From: Pseudomonas sp. BP8
Lineage (GTDB): Bacteria; Pseudomonadota; Gammaproteobacteria; Pseudomonadales; Pseudomonadaceae
DNA length: 64,000 bases
Assembly (NCBI RefSeq): GCF_017875955.1
Contig: NZ_JAGINK010000001.1
Location: forward strand, 2,332,001 to 2,396,000
Direction of reading: 5' to 3'
In this document: in pieces, positions 24,805 through 33,839 of the stretch
Layout of the letters: each line of letters starts with the position of its first letter
Position numbering within the stretch: position 1 is the first letter of the stretch
Program-made: the position numbers and the translations under genes
The notes under the pieces: generated by a model
Databases searched by the model: none
The model's input: the letters and a program-made list of their open reading frames with translations, nothing else
Told to the model about the DNA's origin: nothing

Positions 24805-26187
24805 TCAGATCACCCGTGAAAAACGCTGGCGATCAAGCTGGGCCAGGTAGCCGTCGAACACCATGCACACCGACCGCACCAGCAGCCGACCGGCAGGCAG
24901 GACCTTGAAGCCGTGGCGATCCAGACTGATCAGGCCATCGCGGTGCATCGCTTGCAGTTGTGGCCATTGAGCGTTGAAGTAACCGCGAAAATCGATCGTG
25001 AACTGCCGTTCGATCTGCTCGAAGCTCAGCTCGAAGTGGCAGATCAGTTGCTGGATAACGGCGCGGCGCAGACGATCGTCCTGGTTGCACAACAGGCCAC
25101 GCTGGGTCGCCAGCTGGGCGCTGGAGAGAGTCTCTTTGTAGGTGTTGAGGTCGCTGCTGTTCTGGCAATAGAGGTCGCCAATCTGGCTGATCGCCGACAC
25201 CCCGAGGCCGATCAGGTCGCAGTGACCGTGGGTGGTGTAGCCCTGGAAGTTGCGCTGCAAAGTGCCTTCTTCCTGGGCAATCGCCAGTTCGTCGTCGGGC
25301 AGGGCGAAGTGGTCCATGCCGATGTAGCGGTAGCCGGCGCCGGTCAGTTGCTCGATGGTGGCGTGAAGCATCTCCAGCTTGGCTGCCGGGGCCGGCAGGT
25401 CGCTGCTGTCGATGCGCCGTTGCGGCATGAAGCGTTCGGGCAGGTGCGCGTAGTTGAATACCGACAGGCGATCGGGCTGCAGGCGGATCACTTCGTCGAC
25501 GGTGCGGGCGAAGCCCTCCGGAGTCTGCTTGGGCAGGCCGTAGATCAGGTCGAGGTTGACCGAGCGAAACTGCAGGGTACGCGCCGCCTCGATCAGCGTG
25601 CGGGTCTGCTCCAGGCTCTGCAGCCGATTGACCGCGCGCTGCACCACTGGGTCGAGGTCCTGCACGCCGAGGCTGACCCGGTTGAAGCCCAGTTCACGCA
25701 GCAGGCCCATGGTCGACCAGTCGGCCTCGCGCGGGTCGATCTCGATGCCGAAGTCACCACTGGCATCGTCGACCAGGTTGAAGTGCTGGCGCAAGGTAGC
25801 CATCAACTGGCGTAGCTCGACGTGGCTTAGGAAGGTGGGGGTACCGCCGCCAAAGTGCAGCTGTTCAACACGCTGTTCAGGGGCCAGGTGGCAGGCAATC
25901 AGCTGGATTTCCTGCTGCAGGCGTTGCAGGTAGGGCTGGGCGCGGGCGCGGTCCTTGGTGATGACTTTGTTGCAGGCGCAGTAGTAGCAGATGTTGGCGC
26001 AGAACGGCACGTGCACATACAGCGACAGCGGGCGCGTCGCCCGGCGGCTTTCGCGCAGGGCGTGGAGCAGGTCGAAAGAACCCACTTCGCTGTGCAGTTG
26101 CACCGCGGTCGGGTAGGAGGTGTAGCGAGGGCCGGCCAGGTCGTAGCGGCGGATCAGGTCGGCATCCCAACGAATGTCGTCGAGCAT
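24805..26187 (-). CDS. hemN: Oxygen-independent coproporphyrinogen III oxidase
   Basis: This is a 460-residue radical-SAM enzyme of haem synthesis. The cluster motif CANICYYCAC (C-x3-C-x2-C) lies in the typical position (about residue 65), followed by HFGGGTPTFL. It converts coproporphyrinogen III to protoporphyrinogen IX without oxygen, supplying haem for the cbb3 oxidases. An Anr box, TTGACTTGTATCAA, lies 65 bases upstream of the start (26252-26265). Confidence 0.97.
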   Translation of the reverse strand: MLDDIRWDADLIRRYDLAGPRYTSYPTAVQLHSEVGSFDLLHALRESRRATRPLSLYVHVPFCANICYYCACNKVITKDRARAQPYLQRLQQEIQLIACHLAPEQRVEQLHFGGGTPTFLSHVELRQLMATLRQHFNLVDDASGDFGIEIDPREADWSTMGLLRELGFNRVSLGVQDLDPVVQRAVNRLQSLEQTRTLIEAARTLQFRSVNLDLIYGLPKQTPEGFARTVDEVIRLQPDRLSVFNYAHLPERFMPQRRIDSSDLPAPAAKLEMLHATIEQLTGAGYRYIGMDHFALPDDELAIAQEEGTLQRNFQGYTTHGHCDLIGLGVSAISQIGDLYCQNSSDLNTYKETLSSAQLATQRGLLCNQDDRLRRAVIQQLICHFELSFEQIERQFTIDFRGYFNAQWPQLQAMHRDGLISLDRHGFKVLPAGRLLVRSVCMVFDGYLAQLDRQRFSRVI

Positions 26188-26251
26188 GTGGGTAGTCCCC
26201 GGAAAAGGAGCATCAGTGTCCGGAGTCTAGGCGCGTCTGTAAGAATCTATG

Positions 26252-26265
26252 TTGACTTGTATCAA
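26252..26265 (-). promoter_or_regulatory. Anr box of hemN
   Basis: TTGACTTGTATCAA differs from the FNR/Anr consensus TTGAT-N4-ATCAA at one position. It lies 65 bases before the hemN start. Confidence 0.8.
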
Positions 26266-26318
26266 AAAGCATTGGGGCCGCTGCGCAGTCCTTCGACCGG
26301 TCCGCCGCCCCGGCAATC

Positions 26319-27002
26319 TCAATGCCCCATCAGCCAGTGCTGGTGCGGCCCGGGCAGGGTCCACAGGCCAAACAGCATCACCAGCACGCCGCCGGCCACG
26401 CGCACGCTGCGTTTACGCAGCAGGCGGTTGACCCGCTCCGCCGCTAGCCCGGTGGCCAGCAACACCGGCCAGGTGCCTAGCCCAAAGGCAATCATCAACG
26501 CCGCGCTGTAGCCGGCATTGCCCTGGCTCGCTGCCCAGAGCAAGGTGCTGTACACCAGCCCGCACGGCAACCAGCCCCATAGCGCGCCGAGCAACAGTGC
26601 CCGCGGTATGCTGGACACCGGCAGCAAGCGCGTGGCGATCGGTTGAATGTGCCGCCACAAGCCCCGTCCCAGTGCTTCGACCCGGGTCAGCCCGCTCCAC
26701 CACCCAGCCAGGTACAGCCCCATGGCGATCAGCAGCAGTGCGGCCACCACCCGTAGCGCCTGGGCGGCAGGGCTGCTGGCCACGGCCCAGCCGGCCAGGC
26801 CGACCAGCAGGCCGGCACAGGCATAGCTGAGAATCCGCCCCAGGTTATACGCCAGCAGCAGGCGCAGGCGCCTGCCCCGTTGTTCACGGGGGATGGCCAA
26901 GGTCAGGGCGCCCATCAGCCCGCCACACATGCCCAGGCAGTGCCCTCCACCGAGCAGGCCGAGGACCAGGGCGGAGCCCAGCAGTGGCAGCAACTCAGTC
27001 AC
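26319..27002 (-). CDS. TauE/SafE-like membrane protein in cco cluster
   Basis: A GTG start at 27002 overlaps the end of ccoS by eight bases, giving a 227-residue protein. It has about six membrane helices and the N-terminal motif GHCLGMCGGLMGAL, characteristic of the sulfite exporter TauE/SafE-type group found after ccoS. Proteins of this group (often called CcoS-linked or SirA-like) are thought to help copper supply or maturation of cbb3. The Cys/His motif supports metal handling. Its exact role is not established. Confidence 0.85.
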   Translation of the reverse strand: MTELLPLLGSALVLGLLGGGHCLGMCGGLMGALTLAIPREQRGRRLRLLLAYNLGRILSYACAGLLVGLAGWAVASSPAAQALRVVAALLLIAMGLYLAGWWSGLTRVEALGRGLWRHIQPIATRLLPVSSIPRALLLGALWGWLPCGLVYSTLLWAASQGNAGYSAALMIAFGLGTWPVLLATGLAAERVNRLLRKRSVRVAGGVLVMLFGLWTLPGPHQHWLMGH

Positions 27003-27207
27003 GAGGGGTCTTGTCCTCGTCGGCGGGCTTGGCGCTGTCGTGCTTGACCGCAGCCTGGTGGCTCGGGTCCTGGTCGTCGAAGAGGATGCTGTGTGCCGGG
27101 CTGTCGAGGTCGTCGTACTGACCGCTGTCCACCGCCCAGAAGAAGATGTAGATGGCCACACCGACGATCAGCAGGGCTGCGGGGATCATGATGTAGAGGG
27201 CGGGCAT
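26995..27207 (-). CDS. ccoS: cbb3 oxidase assembly protein CcoS
   Basis: This is a 70-residue protein with one membrane helix (LYIMIPAALLIVGVAIYIFF) followed by the conserved WAVDSGQYDDLDSPAHSILF, the CcoS signature. CcoS is needed for haem and copper insertion into CcoN. It starts 11 bases after ccoI ends, in the ccoGHIS operon. A charged tail (DPSHQAAVKHDSAKPADEDK) is species-variable. Confidence 0.95.
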   Translation of the reverse strand: MPALYIMIPAALLIVGVAIYIFFWAVDSGQYDDLDSPAHSILFDDQDPSHQAAVKHDSAKPADEDKTPRD

Positions 27208-27218
27208 GGTGGTATCGC

Positions 27219-29684
27219 TCAGTTGAGAAGGGTTGAGCCGGTGCCGGCTTCAACGCGGGGCTGATCTGCTGCCACGGGCGCCTGCGGCAAGCGGGTCAGG
27301 CGCAAGGCATTGAGAACCACGATCAACGAGCTGACCGACATGCCGATGGCGGCCCACACCGGGGTGATCCAGCCCAGCGCGGCGAAGGGCAGCATGAGGC
27401 CATTATACAGGGTGGCCCAGAGCAGGTTCTCGAGGATAACGCGGCGCGTGCGCCGGGCCAGGTCAAAGGCCTGCGCCAACGCCTGCAGGCGATTGGATAG
27501 CAACACGGCATCGGCGCTGGTCTTGGCCAGGTCGGTGGCCGAGCCCATGGCGATGCTGATGTCCGCGGCGGCCAGCACCGGCACGTCGTTGACCCCGTCG
27601 CCGAGCATGAGCACCTTGCGACCTTCGGCTTGCAACGCGCGCAGGCGTGCCAGCTTGTCGTCCGGCAACAAACCGCCAATGGCCTGGTCGATGTTCAGTT
27701 GCGCGGCCACTTCGGCGACCATCGGCGAGCTGTCGCCGGACAGCAGCAAGGTCCGCCAGCCGCGCGCCCTGCAGGCGTCGAGCAGGGCCTTGGCGTCGTC
27801 ACGCAGGCGATCATCGAGGCCAAACCAGGCCAGCGGCCCCTGGCGGTCACCGAGCAGCAGCCACTGGCCACGCGGCTCGGGCACTGGCGGCACTTCGGCG
27901 CCGCTCAGGGCGCAGACAAAACTGGCCTGGCCGATGCGCAGGCGCTGGCCGTCGAGCTGCCCCTCAAGGCCCAGGCCGGGCACGTTCTGCACCTCCTCGG
28001 CGGCTTGCGCGGTGCGGCCGAAGGCGCGGGCGATGGGGTGTTCGGAGCGGTTTTCCAGGGCTGCGGCCAAGGCCAGGCAGCGGTCGGCGGCGAGCGCGCC
28101 AAGCGGACGTACACTGCGCAGGGCCAGGCGACCCTCGGTGAGCGTGCCGGTCTTGTCGAAAATCACCGTGTCGATCTGGTTGAGGCCTTCCAGCACATGG
28201 CCGCGGGTCACCAACAGGCCGAGCTTGTGCAGGGTGCCGGTGGCGGCGGTCAGCGCCGTCGGGGTCGCCAGGGACAGGGCGCAGGGACAGGTGGCGACGA
28301 GCATGGCGAGGACGATCCAGAACGCCCGCGAGGCATCCAGTTGCCACCACAGCACACCGATCGCGGCGGCGGCGAGCAGGCTGAACAGCAAGAACCACTG
28401 CGCGGCGCGGTCGGCGATCTGCGCCAGGCGCGGCTTCTGCGCCTGGGCCCGCTCCAGCAGGCGGACGATCGCCGACAGGCGCGACGCCTGGCCGAGCGCT
28501 TCGACCTCGACGGTCAGGCTGCTTTCGATGTTGAGCGTACCGCCAGTGACACGGTCATCCGGACGACGCGCCAGTGGCAGGTATTCACCGGTCAGCAGTG
28601 ACTCATCGACGCTCGAGCAGCCCTCGAGGATGCGCCCGTCAGCCGGAATCACCGCCCCGGGCAACACCTGCACGCGATCACCGCGCTGTAGTTCGGCGAG
28701 CAGAATGCGCTCGCTGCGGCCATCGTCGTTGAGCCGCAGACACGAGGCCGGCAGCAGGTTGACCAGTTGCGCGGTGGCCGCCGCGGTGCGTTCGCGGGCG
28801 CGCCGCTCCAGGTAGCGGCCGGTGAGCAGGAACAGTGCGAACATGCCAACGGTATCGAAGTACAGCTCGCCACTGCCGGTGATCGCCGTCCAGATCCCTG
28901 CGCAGTAGGCCAGGCCGATGGCCAGCGAGACCGAGACGTCCATGCTCAGGTGGCGGGTGCGCAGGTCGCGGGCGGCGCCCTTGAATATCGGCGCGCAACT
29001 GTAGAAGACGATGGGCGTGGTCAGGAACAGCGCGACCCAGCGCAGGATGGTGTGCAGTTCGGGGCTCAGGTCGATGTTGAATTCCGGCCAGGTGGCCATG
29101 GTCGCCATCATCGCCTGGAACCACAGCAGGCCGGCCACGCCCAGTCGGCGCAGGGCGCTGCGGTTTTCCTTGGCCAACTGCTCGGCAGCCTGATCGGGCT
29201 GGTAGGGATGGCCGGCATAGCCGATCTGGCGCAGTTCGGCCAACAGCCGTGAGAGCGGCAGTTGCTGGTCGTCCCAGCTGATCAACAGGCGGTGATTAGA
29301 GAGGTTGAGGCGGGCTTCGGCGACACCTTGCAGTGCCCGCAGGTGCTTTTCGATCAGCCAGCCACAGGCGGCGCAACTGATGCCTTCGATCATCAGAACC
29401 GCCTCGGCCAGGGCGCCTTGATGACGGACGAAGTTTTGCTGCACGTCGGCCCGGTCGTACAGCGCCAGTTCGTCCTGCAGCTGGCGTGGCAAGGCCTCGG
29501 GGTTGGCGTTGGTTTCGCTGCGATGCTGGTAGTAATGCTCAAGGCCACCGGCGACGATCGACTCGGCCACGGCCTGGCAACCGGGGCAGCAGAACGCACG
29601 TGGTTCACCGAGCACCACGGCGGTGAAACGGCTGCCGGCGGGGACGGGCAGGGCGCAGTGGTAGCAGAGGGTGGGGTGGGTCAT
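27219..29684 (-). CDS. ccoI: Copper P1B-type ATPase CcoI
   Basis: This is an 821-residue copper-exporting ATPase. N-terminal zinc/heavy-metal sites CYHC and CCPGC are followed by an HMA domain with GISCAACGWLIE. The membrane CPC motif is in LVATCPCALSLATP. The phosphorylation site is DKTGTLTEG and the hinge is GDGVNDVPVL. It delivers copper for the CuB centre of cbb3 oxidase. A perfect REP pair separates it from ccoH upstream. Confidence 0.96.
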   Translation of the reverse strand: MTHPTLCYHCALPVPAGSRFTAVVLGEPRAFCCPGCQAVAESIVAGGLEHYYQHRSETNANPEALPRQLQDELALYDRADVQQNFVRHQGALAEAVLMIEGISCAACGWLIEKHLRALQGVAEARLNLSNHRLLISWDDQQLPLSRLLAELRQIGYAGHPYQPDQAAEQLAKENRSALRRLGVAGLLWFQAMMATMATWPEFNIDLSPELHTILRWVALFLTTPIVFYSCAPIFKGAARDLRTRHLSMDVSVSLAIGLAYCAGIWTAITGSGELYFDTVGMFALFLLTGRYLERRARERTAAATAQLVNLLPASCLRLNDDGRSERILLAELQRGDRVQVLPGAVIPADGRILEGCSSVDESLLTGEYLPLARRPDDRVTGGTLNIESSLTVEVEALGQASRLSAIVRLLERAQAQKPRLAQIADRAAQWFLLFSLLAAAAIGVLWWQLDASRAFWIVLAMLVATCPCALSLATPTALTAATGTLHKLGLLVTRGHVLEGLNQIDTVIFDKTGTLTEGRLALRSVRPLGALAADRCLALAAALENRSEHPIARAFGRTAQAAEEVQNVPGLGLEGQLDGQRLRIGQASFVCALSGAEVPPVPEPRGQWLLLGDRQGPLAWFGLDDRLRDDAKALLDACRARGWRTLLLSGDSSPMVAEVAAQLNIDQAIGGLLPDDKLARLRALQAEGRKVLMLGDGVNDVPVLAAADISIAMGSATDLAKTSADAVLLSNRLQALAQAFDLARRTRRVILENLLWATLYNGLMLPFAALGWITPVWAAIGMSVSSLIVVLNALRLTRLPQAPVAADQPRVEAGTGSTLLN

Positions 29685-29716
29685 CGGGTTACTGTCTTAT
29701 GGGTGAGATGGGCTGC

Positions 29717-29820
29717 TGCCGGCCCCTTCGCGGGTCAAGCCCGCTCCTACAGGTAGTGCGTCGTTGTTGAAGCCGGCGCAGATCCTGTAGGAGCGGGCTT
29801 GACCCGCGAAGGGGCCGGCA
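29717..29820. repeat. Perfect 37-bp REP pair between ccoI and ccoH
   Basis: The 37-base arms (29717-29753 and 29784-29820) are exact inverse copies, separated by about 30 bases, inside the ccoGHIS operon. Confidence 0.9.
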
Positions 29821-29843
29821 GCGGCCCCAGCTAGCGCCGGTCA

Positions 29844-30368
29844 TTATCGATGCTCGGCCCCTTGCAGGGCCTCGTCACCCAGTTCCAGGGTCACGCCATG
29901 CGCGACTTTCTCTTCCTCGAACAGCCGCCACACCTGGCCATCCTGGCTACCGAGCAATTCGACGAAGCGCCGGCCCTCGACCTTGTCATCCAGCTGGCCG
30001 ATATAGCGTCCCGGCTCGCTGCGCGCCAGCTGTACCTTGCGGTCCTTGTCCGGTTGGGTCGGCGAAATCAGGTTCAGCTCCAGCGTTTGCGGGTCGCTGT
30101 TACCGCTCAGGCGCAGTTCGACTTCGCCGGTCAGCTCGTCGAGGAACACCCGCGCCTTGAGGTTGAGGGTCTGCGCCAGCAGCTCGCGGTCCAGCGAGCG
30201 GTTGATGCCCTTGCCGGCCTCGTAGTAGTTGTCGTTGACCAGGTTGTCCGGATTGCGCACGGCAATGCTGACCATGGTCAGGCTCAGGCACACCGAGGTG
30301 GTCAGGATGCCAATGATGATCCAGGGCCAGAGGTGCTTGTACCAGGGGCTGGTGGCGGTGGCAGGCAT
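29844..30368 (-). CDS. ccoH: cbb3 oxidase assembly protein CcoH (FixH)
   Basis: This is a 174-residue FixH-type protein with one N-terminal membrane helix (WIIIGILTTSVCLSLTMVSI) and a periplasmic domain with VNDNYYEAGKGINRSLDREL, the FixH hallmark. It stabilises the CcoNOP complex during assembly. Eleven bases separate it from ccoG. Confidence 0.95.
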   Translation of the reverse strand: MPATATSPWYKHLWPWIIIGILTTSVCLSLTMVSIAVRNPDNLVNDNYYEAGKGINRSLDRELLAQTLNLKARVFLDELTGEVELRLSGNSDPQTLELNLISPTQPDKDRKVQLARSEPGRYIGQLDDKVEGRRFVELLGSQDGQVWRLFEEEKVAHGVTLELGDEALQGAEHR

Positions 30369-30379
30369 GGAGCGGTTCC

Positions 30380-31795
30380 TTAGCGTATTTGCGGGCCGAT
30401 GAAGCGGCTCTTGGCTTCAACCTTGGTGCCGTTGTCATCGGCATCCTTGAGGGTGAACAGGACGTCGTTGGTGGTCGACGGCAATTGCTCGGGGGCGACC
30501 GACAGCTGCACCGGCAGGCTGACGATATCACCGGCGGCCACGGCAATCTCGCGCCGGCCTTCGAGTTTGAGATCGGGCAGGCCGCTGGCGTCGAGCACAT
30601 AGACGTGGTCGCGCTGGTCCTTGTTCATGATCTTGAGGCTGTAGACGTTTTCGATCCGCCCCTGGGCGTTCTCGCGGTACAGCACGCGGTCCTTGCTGAC
30701 ATCGAAGCCGACCAGCGAGCGGGTGGCGAAAGCTGCGGCCAGGGCGCCGATCATCACCAGCAGCACCAGCGCATAGCCGATCAGCCGTGGCCTGACCCTG
30801 TGGGTCTTCTGGCCCGACAGGTTGTGCTCGGTGGTGTAGCTGATCAGGCCCTTGGGGTAGTTCATCTTGTCCATGATGCTGTCGCAGGCGTCGATACAGG
30901 CGGCGCAGCCGATGCACTCGATCTGCAGGCCGTCGCGGATGTCGATGCCGGTTGGGCAGACCTGCACGCACATCGTGCAGTCGATACAGTCGCCCAGGCC
31001 CTGGGCCTTGTAGTCGAGGTCTTTCTTGCGCGGGCTGCGGGGTTCGCCACGGCGCGGGTCGTAGGAGACGATCAGCGTGTCCTTGTCGAACATCACGCTC
31101 TGGAAGCGCGCATACGGGCACATGTACACGCACACCTGCTCGCGCAGCCAGCCGGCATTGCCGTAGGTGGCGAGGGTGAAGAAGCCGACCCAGAAGTACG
31201 CCCAGCCGTCGGCCTGGCCGGTGAAAAACTCGATGACCAGTTCGCGGATCGGCGAAAAATAGCCGACAAAGGTGAGGCCCGTGACCAGGCCGATCAGCAG
31301 CCACAGGGTGTGCTTGGCGGTCTTGCGCAGCAGCTTGTTGCCGCTCATCGGCGCCTTGTCGAGCTTGATGCGCTGGTTGCGGTCGCCTTCGGTGACCTTC
31401 TCGCACCACATGAAGATCCAGGTCCAGACGCTTTGCGGGCAGGTGTAGCCGCACCACACCCGGCCGGCATAGACGGTGATGAAGAACAGGCCGAAGGCGG
31501 CGACGATGAGGATGCCCGACAGCAGGATGAAGTCTTGCGGCCAGATGGTCGTGCCGAAAATGTAGAACTTGCGCTCGGGCAGGTTCCACCAGACTGCCTG
31601 GTGGCCGCCCCAGTTCAGCCATACGGTGCCGAAGTAGAGCAGAAACAGCACGGCGCCGCCGACCATCCGCAACCTGCGGAAAATGCCAGTGAACGCACGG
31701 GTGTAGATCTTCTCGCGAGAGGCGTAGAGGTCGACGGAATCCTTTCCTTTGCTGGCAGGCGGGGTGACGTCATGTACCGGTATTTGCTTGCTCAT
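30380..31795 (-). CDS. ccoG: Ferredoxin-like protein CcoG (RdxA/FixG)
   Basis: From ATG 31795 (31798 is an alternative start) this is a 471-residue membrane protein. It has about five helices and two [4Fe-4S] motifs, CIDCTMCVQVCPTG and CIGCAACIDACD, plus CGYTCPQSVW near the membrane. CcoG reduces copper for insertion into cbb3 oxidase. It heads the ccoGHIS operon, and a degenerate Anr-like box lies at 31971. Confidence 0.95.
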   Translation of the reverse strand: MSKQIPVHDVTPPASKGKDSVDLYASREKIYTRAFTGIFRRLRMVGGAVLFLLYFGTVWLNWGGHQAVWWNLPERKFYIFGTTIWPQDFILLSGILIVAAFGLFFITVYAGRVWCGYTCPQSVWTWIFMWCEKVTEGDRNQRIKLDKAPMSGNKLLRKTAKHTLWLLIGLVTGLTFVGYFSPIRELVIEFFTGQADGWAYFWVGFFTLATYGNAGWLREQVCVYMCPYARFQSVMFDKDTLIVSYDPRRGEPRSPRKKDLDYKAQGLGDCIDCTMCVQVCPTGIDIRDGLQIECIGCAACIDACDSIMDKMNYPKGLISYTTEHNLSGQKTHRVRPRLIGYALVLLVMIGALAAAFATRSLVGFDVSKDRVLYRENAQGRIENVYSLKIMNKDQRDHVYVLDASGLPDLKLEGRREIAVAAGDIVSLPVQLSVAPEQLPSTTNDVLFTLKDADDNGTKVEAKSRFIGPQIR

Positions 31796-31970
31796 CATCA
31801 AGTCCCACGGCTGTGGAGAAATGCCATGGCCAGTGCGTGCCGGCCGTGGTCGTGCGCCGTCTGCTGGCGCTCTGCGGCCCATGATACGCCTGTGTTGGCG
31901 GGGCGGGGCGGTGGTGCGACTTTTAGCCGCATTGGGTTGGCGGGTTGAATCGTGTTATGGCGGGTGTCAA

Positions 31971-31984
31971 TTGATCCAGGTCAT
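31971..31984 (-). promoter_or_regulatory. Degenerate Anr box before ccoG
   Basis: TTGATCCAGGTCAT keeps the TTGAT half and has a poor second half (two mismatches). It lies about 175 bases upstream of ccoG. Confidence 0.4.
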
Positions 31985-31998
31985 TTCGGGATGGATTT

Positions 31999-32035
31999 GC
32001 CGGCCTCTTCGCGGGTAACCCGCGAAGAGGCCGGC
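31999..32035. repeat. REP palindrome after ccoP-2
   Basis: GCCGGCCTCTTCGCGGGT and its exact inverse meet at the centre with no real loop, 12 bases past the ccoP-2 stop. It may act as the operon's terminator. Confidence 0.85.
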
Positions 32036-32047
32036 ACTGACAGACCG

Positions 32048-33031
32048 CTAATCAGCCTTGGCGGTTTCTTCTTGCTCCTGCTGCGACAGGCTGTACACAT
32101 ACGCCGCCAGCAAGTGCACTTTGTCGTTACCCTGCAGATCGACTTGCGCCGGCATCTGGCCCTGGCGGCCATAGCGAATGGTCTGCTGCAGTTGGGCAAA
32201 GCTCGAGCCGTAGATGAACGCCTGCGGATGGGTCAGGTCAGGCGCGCCCATGGCCGGCGTGCCCTTGGCTTCCGGGCCGTGGCAGGCAACGCAGTTGGCG
32301 GCGAAGATTTTCTGCCCATTGGCGGCGTCGGCCTTGATCCCTTCGGGCAAGGTGCGCCCGTCCAGGTTGGTCAGGACAAAGGCGGCGACATCGGCCACGC
32401 CCTGTTCGCCAATCACTTCCGACCAGGCCGGCATGACCCCATGACGACCGTTCAGGATAGAGGTCTTGATGGTCTCCGGCTCGCCGCCCCAACGCCAGTC
32501 GTTGTCGGTCAGGTTGGGGAAACCATACGAGCCCTTGGCGTCGGAACCGTGGCACACCGAGCAGTTGGAGGCGAACAGCCGGCCACCCATTTTCAGTGCC
32601 TGCGGGTCCTTGGCCACTTCTTCGATCGGCATGGCGGCGAACTTGGCGAAGATTGGTCCGAAGCGGGCGTCGGCCTTGGCCATTTCCTTTTCCCACTCGT
32701 GCACGCCGGTCCAGCCTGGCTGGCCGTTGCTGAACTCGGTCTGCTTGTCGGTATCAAGGTAGCTGTAGCCGGGCAGGATGCCTTTCCAGTTGCCCAGCCC
32801 CGGGTACAGCACCAGGTAACCGAGGGCGAAGATGATGGTGCCGACGAACAGCCAGAACCACCACTTGGGCAGCGGGTTGTCGTATTCCTCGATGCCATCG
32901 AAGGCGTGCCCGACGGTCTCGTCGGTAATCTCTTCGCGCTGGCCCTTGCGGGTCGACAGCAACAGCCAGGTCAGGGCGAAGATCGTGCCCAACGTCAGGA
33001 CGCTGACGTACAGACTCCAGAAGGTTGTCAT
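32048..33031 (-). CDS. ccoP: cbb3 oxidase subunit CcoP (copy 2)
   Basis: This is a 327-residue dihaem cytochrome c subunit. One N-terminal and one further membrane helix precede two CXXCH motifs, CSVCH (about residue 180) and CVACH (about 260). It passes electrons toward CcoN. Compared with copy 1 (313 residues) it carries an insertion [14 protein letters not shown] after the second helix. It overlaps ccoQ-2 by four bases. Confidence 0.97.
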   Translation of the reverse strand: MTTFWSLYVSVLTLGTIFALTWLLLSTRKGQREEITDETVGHAFDGIEEYDNPLPKWWFWLFVGTIIFALGYLVLYPGLGNWKGILPGYSYLDTDKQTEFSNGQPGWTGVHEWEKEMAKADARFGPIFAKFAAMPIEEVAKDPQALKMGGRLFASNCSVCHGSDAKGSYGFPNLTDNDWRWGGEPETIKTSILNGRHGVMPAWSEVIGEQGVADVAAFVLTNLDGRTLPEGIKADAANGQKIFAANCVACHGPEAKGTPAMGAPDLTHPQAFIYGSSFAQLQQTIRYGRQGQMPAQVDLQGNDKVHLLAAYVYSLSQQEQEETAKAD

Positions 33032-33225
33032 TCTTGTTTGCTCCTAGACGCTTTTGCTTGCGCTTTGTCGACGTGCTGGCTGGCCTCGGGATCATCGGCA
33101 AAGGGCAATCGCGTCGCCTCGTCGAAATCCTGCTTGCGCCGTGGGTTGAACACCCACAGCGCCAGGCCGACAAAAGCCACCATCACCACCACGGTGCCCA
33201 GGCCACGGATCATTCCGATATCCAT
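33028..33225 (-). CDS. ccoQ: cbb3 oxidase subunit CcoQ (copy 2)
   Basis: This is a 65-residue protein with a membrane helix ([20 protein letters not shown]) and a charged tail ([17 protein letters not shown]). CcoQ helps complex stability. It starts five bases after ccoO-2 and overlaps ccoP-2 at an ATGA. Confidence 0.93.
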   Translation of the reverse strand: MDIGMIRGLGTVVVMVAFVGLALWVFNPRRKQDFDEATRLPFADDPEASQHVDKAQAKASRSKQE

Positions 33226-33230
33226 CAGCG

Positions 33231-33839
33231 TCACCGTTTGCTCTTGATGATGGTGCCAAGGCCTTGCAGGTACGCCACCAGGGCGTCCATCTCGGTCTTG
33301 CCCCTGACCGCGTCGGCAGCACCGGCGATGTCGGCGTCGGTGTACGGCACACCGAGGGTGCGCAGCACTTCGAGCTTCTTCGCGGTGTCCTTGCCATCGA
33401 GCGTGTGCTCGACCAGCCACGGATAGGACGGCATTTTCGACTCAGGCACGACGTTGCGCGGGTTGTACAGGTGCGCACGGTGCCAATCGTCGGAATAGCG
33501 GCCGCCGACCCGGGCAAGGTCCGGCCCGGTGCGCTTCGAACCCCACAGGAACGGATGATCCCAGACGCTTTCACCGGCCACCGAGTAGTGCCCATAGCGT
33601 TCGGTCTCGGCGCGGAACGGACGGATCATCTGCGAGTGGCAACCCACGCAACCTTCGCGGATATAGATATCGCGGCCTTCGAGCTCGAGCGCCGTGCGCG
33701 GCTTCATGCCTTCGACCGGCTTGTTGGTGACGTCCTGGAAAAACAACGGGACGATCTGGGTCAGGCCGCCGATGCTCACGGCGATGACCATGAAGAAGGC
33801 CAACAGGCCGATATTCTTCTCGACTGCTTCATGCTTCAT
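33231..33839 (-). CDS. ccoO: cbb3 oxidase subunit CcoO (copy 2)
   Basis: This is a 202-residue monohaem cytochrome c subunit. One N-terminal anchor helix ([20 protein letters not shown]) precedes the haem site [11 protein letters not shown], and the rest is periplasmic. It links CcoP to CcoN. Its start overlaps the ccoN-2 stop (TGATG). Confidence 0.97.
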   Translation of the reverse strand: MKHEAVEKNIGLLAFFMVIAVSIGGLTQIVPLFFQDVTNKPVEGMKPRTALELEGRDIYIREGCVGCHSQMIRPFRAETERYGHYSVAGESVWDHPFLWGSKRTGPDLARVGGRYSDDWHRAHLYNPRNVVPESKMPSYPWLVEHTLDGKDTAKKLEVLRTLGVPYTDADIAGAADAVRGKTEMDALVAYLQGLGTIIKSKR

